Below, piece by piece: positions 5,989 through 6,380 of a DNA stretch of 6,380 nucleotides. This DNA comes from an uncultured Bacilli bacterium (GTDB lineage Bacteria; Bacillota_I; Bacilli_A; RF39; UBA660). The translations under genes and the position numbers were made by a program. The first letter of the stretch is position 1; every line of letters begins with the position of its first letter. The stretch spans positions 1 to 6,380 of the forward strand of contig CANPXQ010000056.1 in NCBI GenBank assembly GCA_947586295.1. The letters are read 5' to 3'. The notes beneath the pieces are model-generated. The model made no database searches. It was not told the DNA's origin and saw only the letters and a list, made by a program, of their open reading frames with translations.

Positions 5989-6177
5989 ATGGCAGTTCCT
6001 TTTAGAAGAACTAGTAAAACAAAAAAAAGAATGCGTAGAACACATTTAAAGAAAAATGTTGGAGCTTTAACAAATTGTCCAAAATGTGGTGCAACAATTC
6101 GTCCACATAGAGCTTGTACAAAATGTGGCTACTATAAAAATGAAGAAGTTATCAAAGTAGAAGAAGATGAACAATAA
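5989..6177 (+). CDS. rpmF: 50S ribosomal protein bL32
   Basis: The 62-residue product opens with MAVPFRRTSKTKKRMRRTH, the near-invariant start of bL32 and highly basic for rRNA contact. A zinc ribbon follows, with Cys30-x2-Cys33 and Cys43-x2-Cys46 (NCPKCG and CTKCGYY). This is the zinc-binding (C+) form of the protein rather than the Cys-less paralogue some Bacilli induce under zinc starvation. The tail is acidic (EEDEQ). It is the last gene of the yqeH-mutL-yceD unit, and its stop codon (6175-6177) lies inside the stem of the terminator. bL32 sits in the 50S subunit near the peptidyl-transferase region; the yceD-rpmF pairing is a widely conserved bacterial arrangement. Confidence 0.98.
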   Translation: MAVPFRRTSKTKKRMRRTHLKKNVGALTNCPKCGATIRPHRACTKCGYYKNEEVIKVEEDEQ

Positions 6178-6201
6178 TCAGTATATCTGGTTATTTTTTT
6201 T
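6173..6201 (+). terminator. Intrinsic terminator after rpmF, overlapping its stop codon
   Basis: AATAATCAG (6173-6181) pairs with CTGGTTATT (6187-6195): nine pairs including one G-U, with a 5-base loop. A run of T (6194-6201) follows. It ends the yqeH-rpmF unit and isolates the next gene. Confidence 0.85.
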
Positions 6202-6228
6202 ACTTTACATTTTTTCTAAACATACCAC

Positions 6229-6255
6229 TTGATATATATATATATATAGTACAAT
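6229..6255 (+). promoter_or_regulatory. Promoter with an AT-repeat spacer (candidate phase-variable)
   Basis: The -35 is TTGATA (6229-6234; 5 of 6) and the -10 is TACAAT (6250-6255; 5 of 6). The spacer is 15 bases, shorter than the preferred 17, and is almost wholly alternating AT. One extra AT unit would give exactly 17. Transcription would start near 6262, upstream of the ribosome-binding site of the gene at 6283. Confidence 0.6.
6232..6248. repeat. AT dinucleotide repeat, (AT)8 plus A
   Basis: Seventeen bases of strictly alternating A and T run through the -35/-10 spacer, overlapping the last three bases of the -35. Dinucleotide tracts of this kind can change length by slipped-strand mispairing in steps of 2 bp. 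Confidence 0.9.
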
Positions 6256-6282
6256 GGGGGATAGAAGGATAGTTAAGGAAAA

Positions 6283-6380
6283 ATGAAAAGAAAAATAATA
6301 TTGGTATTTTTAGGAATATTAATTGTAATGTTAGGAGTATTAAGAATAAGTTATGCATTTATAAAAGATAAAGTAAGTGA
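6283..6380 (+). CDS. N-terminus of a membrane-anchored or exported protein (3'-partial)
   Basis: Only 32 codons are visible before the window ends. They show a typical export signal or single-pass anchor: basic KRK at residues 2-4, a hydrophobic stretch from Ile5 to Leu20, and a possible signal peptidase site after Ser23-Tyr24-Ala25. 'SYA' followed by an aromatic residue resembles the signal peptides of many small surface proteins in low-GC gut Firmicutes, but that is an impression only. ATG 6283 has AAGGA at 6275-6279, only three bases upstream, which is rather tight; a second purine-rich site lies at 6263-6269. The gene has its own promoter and follows a terminator, so it is independent of the ribosomal unit. 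The function cannot be told from this fragment. Confidence 0.7.
   Translation, partial: MKRKIILVFLGILIVMLGVLRISYAFIKDKVS

Noticed and set aside
6204..6209. TTTACA as an alternative -35 for the last gene
   Set aside because: It matches the -35 consensus at 5 of 6 positions, but no acceptable -10 lies 16-18 bases downstream. TTGATA with TACAAT is the better pair.

Overview
The window is a strongly A+T-rich, gene-dense bacterial segment in which every convincing gene lies on the + strand. PolC-type DNA polymerase III, YqeG and YqeH, near-consensus AAGGAGG-type ribosome-binding sites and TATAAT promoters all point to a low-GC Firmicute (Bacilli, or a Mollicutes/Erysipelotrichia-like gut lineage). 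Trp is encoded by TGG, no long gene contains an in-frame TGA, and TGA ends one gene, so genetic code 11 fits better than the Mycoplasma code. I cannot name the species.

Layout. (1) Positions 2-1551: the C-terminal third of polC, open at the left edge and broken by a frame change near 1306-1315. (2) Positions 1561-2192: a MazG-like NTP pyrophosphohydrolase gene with an extra N-terminal domain, split by a frame change at an A8 run (1908-1915). (3) Positions 2252-2770: yqeG, with its own extended -10 promoter and an intrinsic terminator (2777-2799). (4) Positions 2859-6177: yqeH-mutL-yceD-rpmF, a tight cluster with a promoter (2812-2840) in front and an intrinsic terminator (6173-6201) at the end, so probably one transcription unit. 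(5) Positions 6229-6380: a promoter whose -35/-10 spacer is largely an AT-dinucleotide repeat, followed by the start of a gene for a membrane-anchored or exported protein that runs off the right edge.

How the genes fit together. Three of the four operon genes serve ribosome biogenesis: YqeH in 30S assembly, YceD in 23S rRNA accumulation and bL32 in the 50S subunit. MutL (mismatch repair) sits among them without its usual neighbour mutS. PolC and MutL are both sliding-clamp clients, and clamp-binding-like motifs are visible in both. The pyrophosphohydrolase may cleanse the nucleotide pool.

Most of the window is ordinary housekeeping DNA, and I see no hidden defence system, CRISPR array, mobile element or RNA gene. 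Two things deserve attention. One is the repeat-containing promoter at 6229-6255, a candidate phase-variation switch for a surface or secreted protein. The other is a set of two clear and one possible reading-frame breaks (polC, the pyrophosphohydrolase, perhaps yceD). These are either assembly indels or, for the A8 run, conceivably a real slippage site.
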